Assembly: GCA_035706585.1 (NCBI GenBank)
Contig: DASSUW010000446.1
Location: 1 to 13,764 of the forward strand
Direction: 5' to 3'
From: DASSUW01 sp035706585
GTDB lineage: Bacteria; Actinomycetota; Thermoleophilia; Solirubrobacterales; Solirubrobacteraceae
DNA length: 13,764 nucleotides
Shown: positions 11,909 to 13,764 of the stretch, in pieces
Layout: every line of letters starts with the position of its first letter
Numbering within the stretch: position 1 is the first letter of the stretch
Notes under the pieces: model-generated
Databases searched by the model: none
Seen by the model: only the letters and a program-made list of their open reading frames with translations
What the model was told of the DNA's origin: nothing
Translations under genes and position numbers: made by a program

Positions 11909-13764
11909 GTGAGAAAGCAAGTGCTGGTCACGGTCGACCGGGGGGAGACCCGCGTCGCCATGTTGGAAGCCTCGGGCGATCCCGAGGCACCGGCGAAGTC
12001 GCGTTCGCGCCGCCGGGGTAAGAAGAAGTCCGAGGTCCCCGCCGGGTATCGCGTCGCCGAGATCTACTTCGAGCGGCGCGGCGGGCGGTCGATCGTCGGC
12101 AACATCTACAAGGGCAAGGTCGACAACGTCCTGCCCGGGCTCGAGGCCGCCTTCGTCGACATCGGCCTCGACAAGAACGGCTTCCTGCACGTCGACGAGA
12201 TCGTCCTGCCGGGCGTCGAGCAGGTCAAGCGCGGGCGCGGCTCGGGCTCGAGCACGCGGATCACCGATCTGCTGTCGCCGGGCCAGGAGATCGTCGTCCA
12301 GGTCGTCAAGGACCCGCTCAAGACCAAGGGCGCGCGGCTGTCGATGGAGCTCACGATCGCCGGTCGCTACATGGTCTACGCGCCGACCGGCGAAGGCGTC
12401 GGCGTCTCGCGCCGGCTCGAGGACAAGGAGCGCGACCGCCTGCGCAAGGAGGCCAAGCAGCTCGACCTCGGCGGCGGCGGGGCGATCATCCGCACCGCCG
12501 CGCACGGCGCCGCGCGCGGCGACTTCGAGCGCGAGCTGCAGTACCTGTTCAAGCTCAACGAGGTGCTCGAGAAGCGCGTCCGGGAGGCGGACGCGCCCGC
12601 GCTCGTCTTCCAGGAGGCCGACCTGTCCGTGCGGGTCGTGCGCGACATCTTCTCGGCGCACTTCGAGCGCGCCGTCGTCGACGACCCGAAGGCGCACCAC
12701 CGGCTCGTCTCGTTCTTCGCCCGCACCGCGCCCGAGCTGGTCGACCGCGTGGAGCTGTGGGAGGAGTCCGAGCCGCTGTTCGAGGCCTACGGCGTCGAGC
12801 CGGTCATCGAGGGGATGCTCAGCCGCCGGGTCGACCTGCCGAGCGGCGGCTATCTGATGATCGACTACGCCGAGGCGCTGACGGTGATCGACGTCAACAC
12901 CGGCTCGTTCACCGGCAAGGGCAGGAGCGCGCGGCTCGAGGACACGATCACCAAGACGAACCTCGAGGCGGCCGAGGAGGTCGTCAACCAGCTGCGGCTG
13001 CGCGACATCGGCGGCATCATCGTCATCGACTTCATCGACATGGCCCGCGCGCGCAACCGCGACGCGGTCCTGAAGGTGCTGCGCAAGGCGCTCGACGAGG
13101 ACCGCACGAAGACGTTCGTCGTCGAGATCTCGCCGCTCGGGCTGGTCGAGATGACGCGCCAGAACGTCACCGACGGCGTGCGCGAGATCATGTCCAAGAC
13201 CTGTCCGGTGTGCCACGGCGAGGGCGTGATCAAGTCCGAGGAGACGATCGCGATCGGCATCGCGCGCCACCTGCGGCACATGGTCGAGGAGGCCGGCAAG
13301 GACGGGCCTGAGGCCTACCTGCTGCGGATGAACCCGCGCGTGAGCGCCTGGTTCACGGCCGACAGCGCGCGCGAGCTGCACGCGCTGGAGGACCAGACCG
13401 GCCGCTACTTCCACTTCGAGGGGTCCGAGGGCCTGCCGCTCGACCACTTCGCGGTGACGATGGAGGGCCCGCGCACGGAGATCGAGCAGCACGCGGTGCC
13501 GTTCCGCGCCGGCGAGGAGGTCCACGTCCACATCGTCGAGCCGCACATGTACAACCCCGACGACGGCGTGGCGAAGGTCGACGGCTACCTGATCTCGGTG
13601 ACCAACGGCATCGCGTTCGTCGGCGACAAGAAGCTCGTGCGGATCGAGGAGGCCGGCCGGACCGCCGCCGTGGCGGTGCTCACCGGATCGGACGCCGAGG
13701 CGGCCGACGCGGCCGCCGAGGAGCGCGCCAAGGAGCGCGCGAAGGCCGACGAGCGCGCCCGCCG
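11909..13764 (+). CDS. rne: RNase E/G family endoribonuclease (runs off right edge)
   Basis: Endoribonuclease that starts mRNA decay and processes rRNA/tRNA. At least 618 residues lie in the window and the frame is still open at 13764. The S1 RNA-binding domain (about 61-150, SIVGNIYKGKVDNV...GLEAAFVDIG) follows a short strand and a basic insert (residues 28-41, SRSRRRGKKK). The catalytic Mg-binding aspartates are D328 in IDVNTGS and D374 in VIDFIDM, matching D303 and D346 of E. coli RNase E. The Zn-link motif CPVCHGEG has C432 and C435. A TRAM-like beta domain follows at about 531-591 (EPHMYNPDD, AKVDGYLISV, FVGDKKLVRIEEAGRT), then an A/E/K/R-rich tail. GTG 11909 is supported by GAGGAA. The missing C-terminus decides whether the tail is a long RNase E-like scaffold. 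In relatives rplU-rpmA-obg follow. Confidence 0.95.
   Translation, partial: MRKQVLVTVDRGETRVAMLEASGDPEAPAKSRSRRRGKKKSEVPAGYRVAEIYFERRGGRSIVGNIYKGKVDNVLPGLEAAFVDIGLDKNGFLHVDEIVLPGVEQVKRGRGSGSSTRITDLLSPGQEIVVQVVKDPLKTKGARLSMELTIAGRYMVYAPTGEGVGVSRRLEDKERDRLRKEAKQLDLGGGGAIIRTAAHGAARGDFERELQYLFKLNEVLEKRVREADAPALVFQEADLSVRVVRDIFSAHFERAVVDDPKAHHRLVSFFARTAPELVDRVELWEESEPLFEAYGVEPVIEGMLSRRVDLPSGGYLMIDYAEALTVIDVNTGSFTGKGRSARLEDTITKTNLEAAEEVVNQLRLRDIGGIIVIDFIDMARARNRDAVLKVLRKALDEDRTKTFVVEISPLGLVEMTRQNVTDGVREIMSKTCPVCHGEGVIKSEETIAIGIARHLRHMVEEAGKDGPEAYLLRMNPRVSAWFTADSARELHALEDQTGRYFHFEGSEGLPLDHFAVTMEGPRTEIEQHAVPFRAGEEVHVHIVEPHMYNPDDGVAKVDGYLISVTNGIAFVGDKKLVRIEEAGRTAAVAVLTGSDAEAADAAAEERAKERAKADERAR

Noticed and set aside
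11893..12021. Alternative reading frame from ATG 11893 (MRNFFSEKAS...)
   Set aside because: It overlaps the RNase E/G N-terminus, which has clear family similarity in the GTG 11909 frame, and it ends at 12021 without any domain.
1..13764. CRISPR arrays, tRNA/rRNA genes, insertion sequences, prophage or defence genes
   Set aside because: No regularly spaced repeats, tRNA-like cloverleaf, transposase, integrase or terminal inverted repeats were found. Almost all of the sequence is accounted for by conserved housekeeping genes.

Overview
The window comes from a very GC-rich (roughly 70%) bacterial chromosome. Its gene order, valS-folC-(small membrane genes)-ndk-maf-mreB-mreC-mreD-mrdA-rodA-rne/rng, matches a conserved actinobacterial neighbourhood. 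Mycobacteria have valS-folC-(membrane protein)-ndk-rne, and streptomycetes carry the mre/pbp2/rodA block between ndk and rne. The membrane-anchored zinc-ribbon protein, the flavour of the Maf and RNase E/G sequences, and the very high GC point to the deep-branching actinobacterial class Thermoleophilia (Solirubrobacterales-like). That placement is inference from recalled protein resemblance, not from a search.

Layout. Positions 1-255 (minus strand) hold the N-terminal part of a TetR-family regulator that runs off the left edge. It diverges from everything else, which is all on the plus strand. A short divergent promoter region (256-332) separates it from valS (333-2972). folC starts on the last base of the valS stop codon. 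A 38-residue single-span membrane peptide (4192-4308) starts inside the folC stop codon. A two-span membrane protein with a double zinc ribbon follows (4336-4902), then ndk (4944-5348) and maf (about 5351-5875). After a short gap with a promoter-like -10 and a strong GC hairpin, the elongasome genes run mreB (5970-7019), mreC (7068-7955), mreD (7952-8518), mrdA/PBP2 (8523-10703) and rodA (10700-11896). An RNase E/G gene with an S1 domain and a C-terminal TRAM-like domain starts at 11909 and runs off the right edge.

How the genes fit together. The left part is housekeeping: valyl-tRNA charging, folate polyglutamylation, NTP balancing (Ndk) and nucleotide-pool/division-associated pyrophosphatase (Maf). 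The centre is a complete rod-shape peptidoglycan synthesis module: the MreB filament, the MreC/MreD membrane scaffold, the PBP2 transpeptidase and the RodA glycosyltransferase. The right edge starts an RNA-processing gene that in relatives is followed by rplU-rpmA-obg. Most junctions overlap by 1-4 nt or are under 50 nt, so one or two long operons are likely, with possible internal promoters before the zinc-ribbon gene and before mreB.

No CRISPR array, tRNA, rRNA, insertion sequence or integrase was seen, and nothing looks like a recent mobile island. The most interesting items are the uncharacterised small membrane peptide plus zinc-ribbon pair, two genes lacking a canonical start codon (tetR and maf), a palindromic insertion inside valS, a charged insertion in PBP2, a stable hairpin in the mreB leader, a U6-containing ribosome-binding region on the RNase E/G gene, and the TRAM-like extension of that RNase.
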